Source of the DNA: CBDFLD01 sp965249005
Lineage (GTDB): Bacteria > Acidobacteriota > UBA6911
Length of the DNA stretch: 64,000 nucleotides
NCBI GenBank assembly: GCA_965249005.1
Contig: CBDFLD010000017.1
Location: 186,001-250,000 of the forward strand
Direction: 5' to 3'
Each line of letters starts with the position of its first letter. Positions within the stretch are counted from its first letter, which is position 1. A program made the position numbers and the translations under genes. Of the stretch, positions 39,147 to 47,845 are shown piece after piece. Under the pieces are notes generated by a model, which searched no databases, had not been told where the DNA came from, and saw only the letters and a program-made list of their open reading frames with translations.

Positions 39147-39866
39147 GAGTTCCAGAAGGTGGCTTGGGATTCAAGATCGGAAAGCCCTCCCTTGGATAGG
39201 ATCGACCGAGAATGGAGAATCCTTCTGGCAGGGAATAGCTTCCCCCCTTGATTTTCGCCTTTCTCCTTTCCTGGGCGTTTGTGGAACATACTCCAGGAGA
39301 GTGCATTTTACCTGACAGCCCCTTGAAGGGGGATTCAAGACATGAACTTCTGGGTCGTGTGTGGGCATTGGCACACATAGGTGGATGGGCCGTTAGGGAC
39401 AGACTGTCGATGCTACTCCTCTTATTTCCTCTTGATTCCCCAGCATCGTTTAGATAAGAATTTACTTAAAGGTCCCGTAATGGGGACTATTTACAGTTCG
39501 CGCAGCTTCTCGGACGTTCATTTTGTTTGTATAAGTTCACGGGTTCGCATTCCTCTGGGCTTGATACGGACTGGATTGACCAGTGGCCGCAAGTATGCGT
39601 CAGTGGTTCACAGGGCGCGTAGCTCGAAAAGCCTATCTGTCGGATGCCAGTTAGACTTCTCGTTCTGCAAGAGCCCGCGAAGCTCAGTTGCGCGGCGTTT
39701 CTTGCAGCGAGGAAGTTGCCGAAAATTGGTAGGTTTGAATGCTCTGGTTACCGCTTCGTGTTAGACACGCGTGTCGCCGTCGGGTCGCCACTCGATCGGG
39801 ACTCGTATTCTATCCGATGGCCCGAGGTTTGATTGCCATCAGGATTACCAGTACTCAGGTCTTTCG
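39147..39866. other. 720-bp stretch with no supported gene
   Basis: It lies between the decayed GCS-CBS gene and the gamma-glutamyltransferase. Frames here have no recognisable motifs. It should contain the promoter of the GGT-EACC1-caspase cluster; no clear promoter was identified. Confidence 0.45.
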
Positions 39867-41582
39867 ATGAAACATGCTCGACGGGGGCACTTTCTTGCCG
39901 TAGTTCTGCTACTCTCGATTGCTCTTTCCAGCTGTACCCAATACAACCTGACGACTCAGCACTCCGAGCGAGTTAGCTCCAGACAAGGCCTCGTTGTGTC
40001 ACAACAGGAACTCGCATCTCGCGTCGGCGTCGGGATTATGGAAGCTGGTGGCGGTGCCGTAGATGCAGCCATTGCCACGGCCTTCGCGCTGGCTGTTGTT
40101 CACCCCGAGGCAGGCAACATCGGCGGGGGTGGATTTCTCCTTTATCGATCGGCAACAGGAGTGCTAGTCACATACGACTTCCGTGAGCAGGCACCAGCTT
40201 CGGCGTCACCGACGATGTTCATGGAAGATGGTGAGTATGGCTTCGACCGTCATCATTACAGCTATCAGGCAGTTGCGGTACCGGGCACAGTTGCAGGTCT
40301 GCACCTCGCGTGGCAGGATCACGGAACGTTGCCTTGGGCTCAACTGCTCCAGCCGGCGATCGAGCTCGCGCGGGCAGGCTTTTCGGTCGATGAAATGTTG
40401 ACAGAGTCTCTTGCGGCTGCACTACCACTACTGAGCAGATCATCTGCGGCGTTGGCCCAGTTTTCGAAGGACGGACAGCCGTACGACACGGGAGACATGC
40501 TCGTACAAACTGACCTCGCCCAGACGCTCCAGCGCATCGCTGTTTTCGGCCCGGAGGATTTTTACCGCGGCGAAACAGCGAGGCTGATCGTTGCTGAGAT
40601 GAACAGGGCGGAAGTTGTGATGACGCTCGAGGATCTCGCAAGCTACGAGGCAAAACGACGGCCAGCGATTCAAACGGAATACAGAGGTTACGAGATCATC
40701 GGAATGCCTCCGCCAAGCTCTGGTGGCGTCGTGATTGCCCAGGCCCTTAATATCCTTGAAGGCTACGATCTCTCGTCGTCGGGGTTCGGAGACCCGCTGA
40801 GCTTGCATCTGATCGCAGAGGCACTCCGACGCGGGTTTGCTAGCAGGGCTTTGTACCTCGGAGATCCGGAATACGTTGATGCAATACCCGTCGAACGATT
40901 GATTTCCAAGGACTACGCAGCGACTTTAAGGGGCACGATTGACTCGCTGCACGCTTCGCTTTCCTCCTCGAACACTTACGTTTGGCCGGCGGTTTCTGAA
41001 GAGACGACGCATTTGTCAGTTGTCGATCGCAATCGTAACGCAGTGGCACTCACCTACACGTTGGAAGGCCGCTACGGATCCGGAATCCTCGTCACGGGTG
41101 GCGGATTCTTACTCAACAATGAAATGGGTGACTTCAACGCTGGACCGGGCCTGACGACGGCGAACGGGCTGATTGGAACCTCGGCGAACCTCGCAGAACC
41201 AGGCAAGAGGATGCTTTCGAGTATGTCACCGACGATAGTGGCGAAGGACGGGCGACTGGTAATGGTAACGGGCAGTCCCGGCGGACGGACGATTATCAGC
41301 ACTGTGCTTCTCACTATCGTTAACGTCATCGACTTCGGAATGAGTCCCTGGGAGGCAGTGGCTGCACCTCGTCTCCATCACCAGTGGTTACCGGATCAGA
41401 TCTCATATGAACGTGACGGGTTTCCGTTGACCATACTCGATTCACTGGCTGAACGAGGTCACGTGCTCGCGCCCGTTGACTCCCAGGGAGCAGCTGAAGT
41501 CATCGTATTCGATTCTGAGAACGACGTTCTCGAGGGGGCGTTCGATCAGCGCCGAGCGGAGAGCGGGGCGTTCGGCTTCTAA
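39867..41582 (+). CDS. ggt: Gamma-glutamyltransferase lipoprotein
   Basis: A 571-aa Ntn-hydrolase of the gamma-glutamyltranspeptidase family. It shows GGGAVDAAIATAFALAVVHP, GNIGGGGFLLY, MPPPSSGGVVIAQALNIL, the self-cleavage site ETTHLSVVDRN with catalytic Thr (about residue 373), and GSPGGRTIIS. The preferred start is ATG 39867: it gives a lipoprotein signal (HFLAVVLLLSIALSSC), so the enzyme should be anchored outside the inner membrane and act on glutathione or gamma-glutamyl compounds. The next gene begins 10 bases after its stop, with the ribosome-binding site touching that stop. Association with a caspase module is unusual and may be only positional. Confidence 0.92.
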   Translation: MKHARRGHFLAVVLLLSIALSSCTQYNLTTQHSERVSSRQGLVVSQQELASRVGVGIMEAGGGAVDAAIATAFALAVVHPEAGNIGGGGFLLYRSATGVLVTYDFREQAPASASPTMFMEDGEYGFDRHHYSYQAVAVPGTVAGLHLAWQDHGTLPWAQLLQPAIELARAGFSVDEMLTESLAAALPLLSRSSAALAQFSKDGQPYDTGDMLVQTDLAQTLQRIAVFGPEDFYRGETARLIVAEMNRAEVVMTLEDLASYEAKRRPAIQTEYRGYEIIGMPPPSSGGVVIAQALNILEGYDLSSSGFGDPLSLHLIAEALRRGFASRALYLGDPEYVDAIPVERLISKDYAATLRGTIDSLHASLSSSNTYVWPAVSEETTHLSVVDRNRNAVALTYTLEGRYGSGILVTGGGFLLNNEMGDFNAGPGLTTANGLIGTSANLAEPGKRMLSSMSPTIVAKDGRLVMVTGSPGGRTIISTVLLTIVNVIDFGMSPWEAVAAPRLHHQWLPDQISYERDGFPLTILDSLAERGHVLAPVDSQGAAEVIVFDSENDVLEGAFDQRRAESGAFGF

Positions 41583-41587
41583 GGAGG
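41583..41587 (+). promoter_or_regulatory. Strong ribosome-binding site directly after the ggt stop
   Basis: GGAGG follows the TAA (41580-41582) and stands 5 bases before ATG 41593. This fixes the start of the EACC1-like gene and suggests translation in one transcript with ggt. Confidence 0.8.
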
Positions 41588-41592
41588 AACTC

Positions 41593-42030
41593 ATGGAAAA
41601 GAAGACTGGATTAGAGGTGCCCACTATATCCGATGGGCCGTATACTCTTGCTCAAGCGGTTAATGCGGAGGTGGTAACCGTGAAAAACGAACAACAAAAA
41701 ACCGTTCTCGTGCGTCTGCAGGGGCTGTCGACAGCTGAGGCAAATCAATGTGCGGCAGAACTCGAGAACCAGCTACGGCGCGTCACGCGAGATCAAGTGC
41801 AAATCCAGAGGCGCAAGGAACGCGAGGAGACGCAGGACTTTGGCGCCACGTTGGTAGTAATCCTTGGCACACCCGCTGCTCTGGCAGTCGCAAAGGGTAT
41901 TCGTGACTTCATCGCGAAGAGCGGCAACCGCGTGGTGATCGAGACTGATTCGGGCAAAGTCGTGGCTACGGGCGACGCGGCAAGAAACATCGACGTGGCT
42001 GCAACTACCGCTGAACTTCAAAAACCATAA
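41593..42030 (+). CDS. EACC1-like effector-associated protein
   Basis: A 145-aa protein with two halves: an N-terminal strand/helix unit with an Ala/Glu/Gln-rich helix (LSTAEANQCAAELENQLRRV), then TLVVILGTPAALAVAKGIRD and IAKSGNRVVIETDSGKVVAT. The second half fits the EACC1 family (effector-associated constant component 1), which bioinformatic surveys place next to caspase- and trypsin-like effectors in bacterial conflict systems. The next gene, 20 bases on, is indeed a caspase. The role of EACC1 is not established; an adaptor or signal-passing function is assumed. Confidence 0.75.
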   Translation: MEKKTGLEVPTISDGPYTLAQAVNAEVVTVKNEQQKTVLVRLQGLSTAEANQCAAELENQLRRVTRDQVQIQRRKEREETQDFGATLVVILGTPAALAVAKGIRDFIAKSGNRVVIETDSGKVVATGDAARNIDVAATTAELQKP

Positions 42031-42049
42031 GCTAGGCCAAGAACAAGGC

Positions 42050-42946
42050 ATGAGTATCGAAGGAGATGGAACTATTGTTGTGTTACTAGGCGCGAGATCC
42101 TTTCCAAAGTATCCGAGTCTAAAAGGTGGCGACGCCTTCGCTCACTCAGCTGCTGGTTTTGCTCAGTATCTGGAGAACTACTTCGGGAAGGAGTGGTGCA
42201 CCACGCATCTGTGCGATCTTTTCGACAGTGAAGAAGAGCCCGCTGAACAGTTGCGTGGCTTGGGTGACTTTTGCCGGGATCACGCCGAGGCAAAGCAAGT
42301 CATCCTCTACTACGTCGGACACGGAGGATTCCTCAAGTCCCGCGAGTACTACCTCGCGTTAAGGAACACACAAAAGAACTATGAGCACCTCAGCGGCTTA
42401 GAAATCAAGAAGCTCGCACTCACGATTGACGGGCAGTTTCCGGGCAAGCAGGTCTACCTGATTCTAGACTGCTGTTTCGCCGGCGAGGCAATGTCGTCTT
42501 TTCAAGACGCAGGGGAGCTTACGAACTTCATTGAGAGCAAGACCTTTGACGCCTTTCCTGCCAGCGGCACCTCGCTGCTATGTGCCTCCTCGAAAGACGA
42601 GCCCGCGATCAGCGAAGGAACAGGCGCCCGAACAATGTTCACCGAATGCGTGCTCGATGTGCTAACGCGGGGCGTACCAGACAAAGGCAAGATGCTGAGT
42701 CTTCAGGACGTGCAGGGAGCAGTCGAAGTCTTGGTCAAGCAACGCTTCGGTTTGAAGGCGGTTCGTCCGGAAGTGCACTCTCCGCGCCAGCTCGGTGCGG
42801 ACTTAGCAAAGTTACCGTTATTTCGGAATGAGGCATATGTCCCACCGGAGCCAAAGTCATTACCCGGGGGGATTGTAGAGGCGTTGAAGAGCTCAATCCC
42901 AGCTGTGCGCCAGAGTGTAATTGACCCCCTAGCAGCCCGTGGCTAA
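42050..42946 (+). CDS. Caspase-like (C14) protease, 3' end altered by IS insertion
   Basis: A 298-aa metacaspase-type peptidase: VILYYVGHGGFLKSREYYLA gives catalytic His91, and VYLILDCCFAGEAMS gives catalytic Cys142. SLLCASSKDEPAISEGTG matches the following substrate-pocket strand. There is no signal peptide or extra effector domain, so its input must come from a partner, most likely the EACC1-like protein upstream. The last nine codons (DPLAARG and neighbours) come from the inverted repeat of the IS1182-like element at 42926, so the native tail is lost. The protease core looks intact, so activity may survive. Confidence 0.88.
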   Translation: MSIEGDGTIVVLLGARSFPKYPSLKGGDAFAHSAAGFAQYLENYFGKEWCTTHLCDLFDSEEEPAEQLRGLGDFCRDHAEAKQVILYYVGHGGFLKSREYYLALRNTQKNYEHLSGLEIKKLALTIDGQFPGKQVYLILDCCFAGEAMSSFQDAGELTNFIESKTFDAFPASGTSLLCASSKDEPAISEGTGARTMFTECVLDVLTRGVPDKGKMLSLQDVQGAVEVLVKQRFGLKAVRPEVHSPRQLGADLAKLPLFRNEAYVPPEPKSLPGGIVEALKSSIPAVRQSVIDPLAARG

Positions 42947-44405
42947 AACCGGATGGAGCACAGATCCACGGACAACGATGATCCTGGTGCATACTGGATG
43001 GAATTCATCTACAGATGGTTCCCTCAGCCAAAAAGCGGCCCAGATCGACCTCGACCATCTGAAAAAGGCCAAAATACGCGTCAGAAAGGCGCAGAGACGC
43101 CCCTGCAGACTCCGCGGCGTGCCCACGCCATACAGCTGTCGCATCAGCAGTCCGAGATTCAATGCACCGACATGAAGCAGCAACCGTTTGAGGATGTTTG
43201 GATGACCACGGAGATATGTCCGCCGCATTGCACCTGTTTCATAGAGGTGTGCACAAGGTCGTTCCAGTCGTTCTCCCCGTTGGCGAAGCAGGCGCTTTCC
43301 CCGTTCTCCTCGGATACGTCTACGATTTCGGTACACGGCATCCCGCGCACGGGTGTTCCCGTGCCACCGCCGTTTACCCCGCTTTGGTTCGGAAATGTAG
43401 CTTCGGATCTCCAGTTGCTCGAGATCTTCTACCAGTTGCGTGCTGTGATATCCCTTGTCGGTCACAAGCTCCTGCAGTCTATCGCTTTCAGGCAGCACAC
43501 CCTCGAGTTGTTCGGCCGCTTCAATGAGCGTCTTCTTGATCGTCGTCGTATCGCCCTGGTTGGCTCCCTGAACCGTGATGCCAACCACCGCTCCGGTTTC
43601 CAGATCCACGGCGTGTTCGGCCTTGTGAGCCAGATGCGTGCGGCCGTCCTTCATCTTGGTGATGCGGGCGTCCGGATCCTGCGGGTGCTGCCAGTCATCG
43701 TTGGAACCCTTCTTCGGCCGCTTGCGATCTATGCGCGCCAGATCCTCCCGGGTCGGTGTCTCAATACCCGATTCCTGTGCCAGTTTCGTCAAGTAGGTCT
43801 CGTAACTGTCTCCGGTATCCCGCCGTACAATGCTGCGCAAAGCCGCGTTGGCTTCCAGAGTGGTCGCATCCACCCCGAGGGTCTTGCCCTTCACCAGGTC
43901 CGCCTCAGCGAGCCGGCTCAGGATCCAGGCAAAGACTGCGCTATGCGTCTCCACATCCATGCGCCGTCGCGTGCGGGAGATCGTCGAATGATCCGACGGA
44001 TCCTCGCCCCACTCGAGTCCCAAGAACCCGCGCAGGCTCAGCGAATCGGCAGCACGCCAGGCGATAGCTCGCTCCGAATCCAGTCCCTCGAAGTATCCGA
44101 TCATCAAAAGACGGAAGTATCGACCAGGTGCCAGACTTGGGCGACCCATCTTGGGTGCATAAAAACACGCACATCGCTGCTCGACAAACTCGTCAAACCC
44201 GGCTTCGTCGAGCACCTGATTCAATCGCTGGTAGAAAGGGTGGGATGCACTCCTGGGGAGATGTTGAGTCGGCACCCACATGCTTTTCTGCTTCGACTTG
44301 CGTTTCTTTTTTCCCATGGCCATGCGTCGATTTTAGTCGAAGCGCAGTAGAGAGTCGATTGCGAACAAAAGGATTTACCAGACTTTTACCACGGACTGCT
44401 AGAGG
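42926..44405 (-). mobile_element. IS1182-like insertion sequence (about 1.48 kb)
   Basis: Terminal inverted repeats: CTAGCAGCCCGTGGCTAAAA at 42929-42948 and the inverse of CTAGCAGTCCGTGGTAAAA at 44384-44402, probably reaching a few bases further out. One transposase gene fills it on the minus strand. No clear target duplication was seen. It interrupts the 3' end of the caspase gene. Confidence 0.82.
42929..44323 (-). CDS. IS1182/IS4-type DDE transposase
   Basis: A 464-aa protein with the N-terminal DUF772-type block (GRYFRLLMIGYFEGLDSERA; DPSDHSTISRTRRRMDVETH) and DDE residues in KTLGVDATTLEANA (Asp) and LVTDKGYHS (Asp), with a likely Glu in the C-terminal part. The frame is intact and reads to the very end of the element. 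Confidence 0.88.
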   Translation of the reverse strand: MAMGKKKRKSKQKSMWVPTQHLPRSASHPFYQRLNQVLDEAGFDEFVEQRCACFYAPKMGRPSLAPGRYFRLLMIGYFEGLDSERAIAWRAADSLSLRGFLGLEWGEDPSDHSTISRTRRRMDVETHSAVFAWILSRLAEADLVKGKTLGVDATTLEANAALRSIVRRDTGDSYETYLTKLAQESGIETPTREDLARIDRKRPKKGSNDDWQHPQDPDARITKMKDGRTHLAHKAEHAVDLETGAVVGITVQGANQGDTTTIKKTLIEAAEQLEGVLPESDRLQELVTDKGYHSTQLVEDLEQLEIRSYISEPKRGKRRWHGNTRARDAVYRNRRRIRGERGKRLLRQRGERLERPCAHLYETGAMRRTYLRGHPNILKRLLLHVGALNLGLLMRQLYGVGTPRSLQGRLCAFLTRILAFFRWSRSIWAAFWLREPSVDEFHPVCTRIIVVRGSVLHPVLATGC

Positions 44406-44428
44406 GCAACCTCGACGGGTAAAATACG

Positions 44429-44551
44429 ATGATCAGATCCTTCAGGCTTGTGGTGTCGATTGTCGCGGCGAGTCTGCTTGCAACCTTGGTGATTTACGGA
44501 TGGATCCGTCTTGTCGCGCTGGGCGTTCGGGAACTCCTGGCCGCATACTAA
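44429..44551 (+). CDS. Small single-pass membrane protein, 40 aa
   Basis: ATG 44429 opens a 40-codon frame with one hydrophobic helix (LVVSIVAASLLATLVIYGWI) and a short tail (RLVALGVRELLAAY). It follows the GGT-EACC1-caspase cluster on the same strand, only 24 bases beyond the right end of the IS. It may be the last gene of the cluster, but no ribosome-binding site is obvious and the frame is short. Confidence 0.45.
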   Translation: MIRSFRLVVSIVAASLLATLVIYGWIRLVALGVRELLAAY

Positions 44552-44616
44552 GCTGCCTCGAGCTTCCCGCGGAGCAACTTGCCCAGGACCCATGACGATC
44601 TAACGCGGCAAGCGGA

Positions 44617-44940
44617 TTAGTCGATAACATATAGAAGAGTTTCGCCTTCTCTTATCCTCTTAGGATCCCAGCGCCCGCTTGCTCCGAAGGATCCATCGGG
44701 CCTGAGATAGCGGTGTAGCTCGGCGACAATTTTGCCAGAGGAATTAACGTATCTATTTACTTGAGAGTGGGTACAATAGGGCCCCTGGAATGGTTTGGGA
44801 TGGCGAATGTGGTGATTGCTGATCAGGGTCTCTCGTAAGGTCCCGCGCTTAATCAGCTCTGGCAATGGACCGTTGTTGAACTTCTGGCGTATAATTTCCT
44901 TTGAGACCCTCTTCGTTTTCTGTTTCTGAGGTTTAGGCAT
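44617..44940 (-). CDS. Hypothetical protein, 107 aa
   Basis: A small basic protein (starts MPKPQKQKTKRVSKEIIRQK; ends DPKRIREGETLLYVID). No family is recognised. Its ATG and that of the divergent gene 44939-45301 share the palindrome CATG, so the two promoters must overlap the opposite reading frames. Confidence 0.55.
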   Translation of the reverse strand: MPKPQKQKTKRVSKEIIRQKFNNGPLPELIKRGTLRETLISNHHIRHPKPFQGPYCTHSQVNRYVNSSGKIVAELHRYLRPDGSFGASGRWDPKRIREGETLLYVID

Positions 44941-45301
44941 GATGAGCGAGAGTCAGATACTGGTTGAATTTGAGCGATGCATTAGGGGTCAAGTTTCCCT
45001 GGAGCAATTTCACGAATGGGTCGTCTCGAATCTCCAGGCCGTTCTTGATTCCAGGAACGACCATGCGACCGACCTTATGAACCAAGCCGATGCCGCGTTG
45101 ATACAACTTGGCGCCGACGTCATCACCGAGCGGGATTTCATAGATGCGCTTATCGGCATGATTCGTTCGTCGGAGACGCAATCCCTGGATAGCGAACAGG
45201 AGCAAGTAAGAGCCGAGTATGCCTCGTCGAATGAATCCTTCCAACAAACCATACTCACTGAACGCGCTCCGGGGATTGAGGTTTTCCAACACGTTGGATG
45301 A
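44939..45301 (+). CDS. Hypothetical protein, 120 aa
   Basis: A small acidic helical protein (LVEFERCIRGQVSLEQFHEW; ADAALIQLGADVITERDFID). No family is assigned. Start is ATG 44939 or 44942. It is divergent from 44617-44940 with start codons touching, and its 3' end overlaps the end of the convergent DUF6941-type gene by about 47 bases. Confidence 0.6.
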   Translation: MMSESQILVEFERCIRGQVSLEQFHEWVVSNLQAVLDSRNDHATDLMNQADAALIQLGADVITERDFIDALIGMIRSSETQSLDSEQEQVRAEYASSNESFQQTILTERAPGIEVFQHVG

Positions 45302-45749
45302 CATAAATGAGTTCAAGAGGAACCCGCGTCACGAGTATCTCGTCTAGGTACAGGTCAAACCAATAAATCCCCTCCCTGTCCAACTCCAACTGGAAGTTGA
45401 TCGTGAAATCCATACCTCGATTCGGCCCTTCTTCGAGTTTGAATGTTTGCGTAGATGTTTGCCTTGCGGCGCCCGAAGGATCGACCATTTCGATACGCAA
45501 CTCGTGTTTTCCTGGCCGCTTCCCAGTCTTCAGTTTCAAGAGCATCTGAAAACTTCCCTTGTATGGGGGAAGGGCGTCTAAGGGCGCATCAGGCCCGCCC
45601 GTAACTTGCGCGGTAATCCGATCGACAATCCTTATCACGCTCTTGACGCCGCTTTTCTCTTCCATAACGTTCTGACACAGAAGCGCGGCTTGAAGATACG
45701 GTCCATCCTGAAAGACATTTTCTTTTCTGGGTTGCTTGGTCTTTGGCAT
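45255..45749 (-). CDS. DUF6941-type protein
   Basis: A 164-aa protein. QDGPYLQAALLCQNVMEEKS and VIRIVDRITAQVTG are marks of DUF6941, followed by a beta-sandwich core (GKHELRIEMVDPSGA; GIYWFDLYLDEILVTRVPL). Members are found across bacteria and mobile elements without a known role. ATG 45749 is preferred: GGAG stands 9 bases before it. It is last in a three-gene minus-strand series. Confidence 0.7.
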   Translation of the reverse strand: MPKTKQPRKENVFQDGPYLQAALLCQNVMEEKSGVKSVIRIVDRITAQVTGGPDAPLDALPPYKGSFQMLLKLKTGKRPGKHELRIEMVDPSGAARQTSTQTFKLEEGPNRGMDFTINFQLELDREGIYWFDLYLDEILVTRVPLELIYVIQRVGKPQSPERVQ

Positions 45750-45770
45750 GATTTGAACTCCATCCACTTT

Positions 45771-46037
45771 TTACCAGTATTCAGGCGCCTGGTTTAGCTG
45801 GTCCCTCGAAATGTTGATCTCAAACGTCAGCCCACCACCGAACTCGGGATCGTCTGAATAGTAAGAATAAAACAGCTCGGCCTCACACGGCCCACCGTCG
45901 ACGATCGAGCATCCGTCATGCCCATATTTACATGGTGGAGGATCCTCGAATCGATCGCGGAACGACAGGAAGGCGCGATAGGCCTGCTTATCCTCCGGGT
46001 TCGCTTTGAGTCTGTTGATGACGTCGGTTTTTTTCAT
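45771..46037 (-). CDS. Hypothetical protein, 88 aa
   Basis: A small acidic protein (KANPEDKQAYRAFLSFRDRF; cysteines in CKYGHDGC and GGPCEAE that could bind a metal). No family is recognised. Its ATG overlaps the stop of the upstream gene (ATGA), so the two are translationally coupled. Confidence 0.6.
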   Translation of the reverse strand: MKKTDVINRLKANPEDKQAYRAFLSFRDRFEDPPPCKYGHDGCSIVDGGPCEAELFYSYYSDDPEFGGGLTFEINISRDQLNQAPEYW

Positions 46038-46837
46038 GATGATGGTTTCCTCTTTGTTGTGTTGGTTCCTTTGTCCAGGCCGAGGATCCGCCGGGCTTTG
46101 GGCGTCAGTTGACCGCCAGAGCTTCCGGTTTTGGGCGCGGGCGTTAGAAGTTTGCGCCGTCGAGCCTCATAGACGGATCGCTTGGCCTTTCCCTCGCTGA
46201 TGCCCATCTTTTTTTGGACGAACATAACAGGTTTACGTTTCCCTAGCTTAATCGCTTCCGAATACAGCTTGGCCGCTTCAGCATAGAACTCATCGGCGAT
46301 ACGTTTCCGTCTTCCCGTCTCCGGCGGGGCCAGTATGTTTCGATCGATCAGGAAATTCGATTCAAACAAATGAGGATGTTCTCCAGCGACCCATTCGAGA
46401 AACTTCGCCATGACGGTCTGGGGTTCTTTGATCTTGATCTTGCGAATCAGATCGGCGGTGATTCCGCCCGTTGGCGCCTCGGCCTTGTTCCCAAGAAAGC
46501 GGGCGGACCATTCACCAGGACTGTTGTGAGGATCTTGCTTCTCATCACCGGGAGGGTTGCGACGACCTTGCTTCTCATAGGGGAAAAGGCGAATTTCTCC
46601 AACGTGAGGCTGACCTGAGTCGTCAATCAACAAACGATATGCGCAAATCCAGTCCTTCGTGAGGCGGCTCTCAACCCAAGTCTCCGAAACCCAGATCTCT
46701 CTATTTATCCCGTCCGGCGCCGTCTTTGGGATCAGCGCGTCGTTGTCCTGAAGCTCGTATGCCTCGATCTGGAACCAAGTAATCTGCCGACGCGCTTCCC
46801 ATGCAACAAATATAGGCTTCTGCTCTCTTGGGCTCAT
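46034..46837 (-). CDS. Hypothetical protein with C-terminal winged/HTH-like segment
   Basis: A 267-aa protein. The C-terminal part (KKMGISEGKAKRSVYEARRR; then LTPKARRILG) looks like the DNA-binding tail of small proteins from mobile elements. Residues 160-215 are helical (YAEAAKLYSEAIKLGKRK). The N-terminal half is unknown. It heads a minus-strand operon of three genes, divergent from the XRE regulator at 46964, with about 126 bp between them for shared control. Confidence 0.6.
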   Translation of the reverse strand: MSPREQKPIFVAWEARRQITWFQIEAYELQDNDALIPKTAPDGINREIWVSETWVESRLTKDWICAYRLLIDDSGQPHVGEIRLFPYEKQGRRNPPGDEKQDPHNSPGEWSARFLGNKAEAPTGGITADLIRKIKIKEPQTVMAKFLEWVAGEHPHLFESNFLIDRNILAPPETGRRKRIADEFYAEAAKLYSEAIKLGKRKPVMFVQKKMGISEGKAKRSVYEARRRKLLTPAPKTGSSGGQLTPKARRILGLDKGTNTTKRKPSS

Positions 46838-46963
46838 GGTTACAGGTTACCATTTAATGACAGAGGTTTGCAACCGTTCTCTTAACTGTCAAATTTTGGT
46901 CTTTTAAAAACCGTTGTTCTACAAAGAGTTATCTTGTCTCATTGATCCCGAAGGTGACGAATA

Positions 46964-47230
46964 GTGACAGAAACCGTTTTTGATTGGGGTGAGGAAATGA
47001 GCCTGGATGATTTGGTCCGGTGTGCGAAAAGGCGGAAGAGGCTTCCAAGCCCGGATATATGCCGCGCGATACGCGAACAAGCCGGGTTGCGCCAGTCCGA
47101 GTTGGCAGACGCGCTAGGCGTGTCCAAAGCGGCCGTCTCGCGCTGGGAAGGCGGTTCCCGCCAGCCGCAGGGTGAACTCCGGGAGCGTTATGTCGCGGCG
47201 ATCGGAAAACTTTCGGAGGCCGTCGCCTAA
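46964..47230 (+). CDS. XRE-family transcriptional regulator
   Basis: An 88-aa protein with a helix-turn-helix (IREQAGLRQSELADALGVSK; AAVSRWEGGSRQPQG). The start is GTG 46964 with AAGGTG upstream. It lies between the two divergent operons of the element and is the best candidate for its repressor. A terminator follows immediately. Confidence 0.88.
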   Translation: MTETVFDWGEEMSLDDLVRCAKRRKRLPSPDICRAIREQAGLRQSELADALGVSKAAVSRWEGGSRQPQGELRERYVAAIGKLSEAVA

Positions 47231-47237
47231 AAACAAG

Positions 47238-47266
47238 AACCCCCGGGCGTATTGGACTCGGGGGTT
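47238..47266 (+). terminator. Rho-independent terminator after the XRE gene
   Basis: An 8-bp perfect stem AACCCCCG / CGGGGGTT with a 13-base loop, followed by TTTGTTCGCTTTTG. It starts 8 bases after the XRE stop and separates it from the primase gene. Confidence 0.8.
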
Positions 47267-47302
47267 TGTTCGCTTTTGTATTGAGAATTTGCTGGAGGTG
47301 AG

Positions 47303-47845
47303 ATGACGTTAGCATTACCCCTTCCACTGTTCAATGAAATTATTTCTCGGCTTGGTGGCCGACCGGGTCGGAACAACCGCGCCGCCTGTGTGATCCATGA
47401 CGGTAAGAATCCATCCTCTCTCTCCTGGCATGAGGGGAAGGGGGTGTTCTATTGCCACACTTGTCACGCCAAGGGCGACAAGATCGCGCTGGTCATGCTC
47501 GCGTTGAAGATTTCTTTCAAGCAGGCCTTGGCTTGGTTGGGCGTGGACACCAGCCGTCCGTTTAAGCTGGATCCGCCGATGGGTCGCCAGCATCAGACAG
47601 AACAACATCTTCGTGTTTGGTCGTCGAAGAAAGTGGTCGAGCTGAAAGAGGAAGTCGAGCTCCTAAAACGGATTGAAGTTTGGGCGGATGAGAAGTTCCT
47701 GCGTGACCCTGACGACCCTATGGCCTGGAACTGGCTCGAATTCGTTTACAAAAACGAAAGTTCGATAGAGAACGTTTGGGACGCTTTGGTTGGCGCAAGT
47801 ATTGATGAACTCCGCGAGATTCGCCGAGCGATGGAGGGCTTCTAG
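47303..47845 (+). CDS. Zinc-finger primase-like protein (CHC2 type)
   Basis: The 180-aa protein has a CHC2-type zinc ribbon: ACVIHDGKNPSSLSWHEG, FYCHTCHAKGDKIALVM (ligands C-x2-H and C-x2-C), followed by the typical helix (SFKQALAWLGV). Full primases carry a TOPRIM domain afterwards; here it is absent and residues 105-180 are a charged helical region. It ends exactly where the next gene begins (TAG then ATG), so they act together in element replication. Confidence 0.85.
   Translation: MTLALPLPLFNEIISRLGGRPGRNNRAACVIHDGKNPSSLSWHEGKGVFYCHTCHAKGDKIALVMLALKISFKQALAWLGVDTSRPFKLDPPMGRQHQTEQHLRVWSSKKVVELKEEVELLKRIEVWADEKFLRDPDDPMAWNWLEFVYKNESSIENVWDALVGASIDELREIRRAMEGF

Noticed and set aside
42953..44350. 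465-aa frame antisense to the IS1182-like transposase
   Set aside because: It is the shadow of an intact transposase; composition is Pro/Arg/Gln-rich without any domain.
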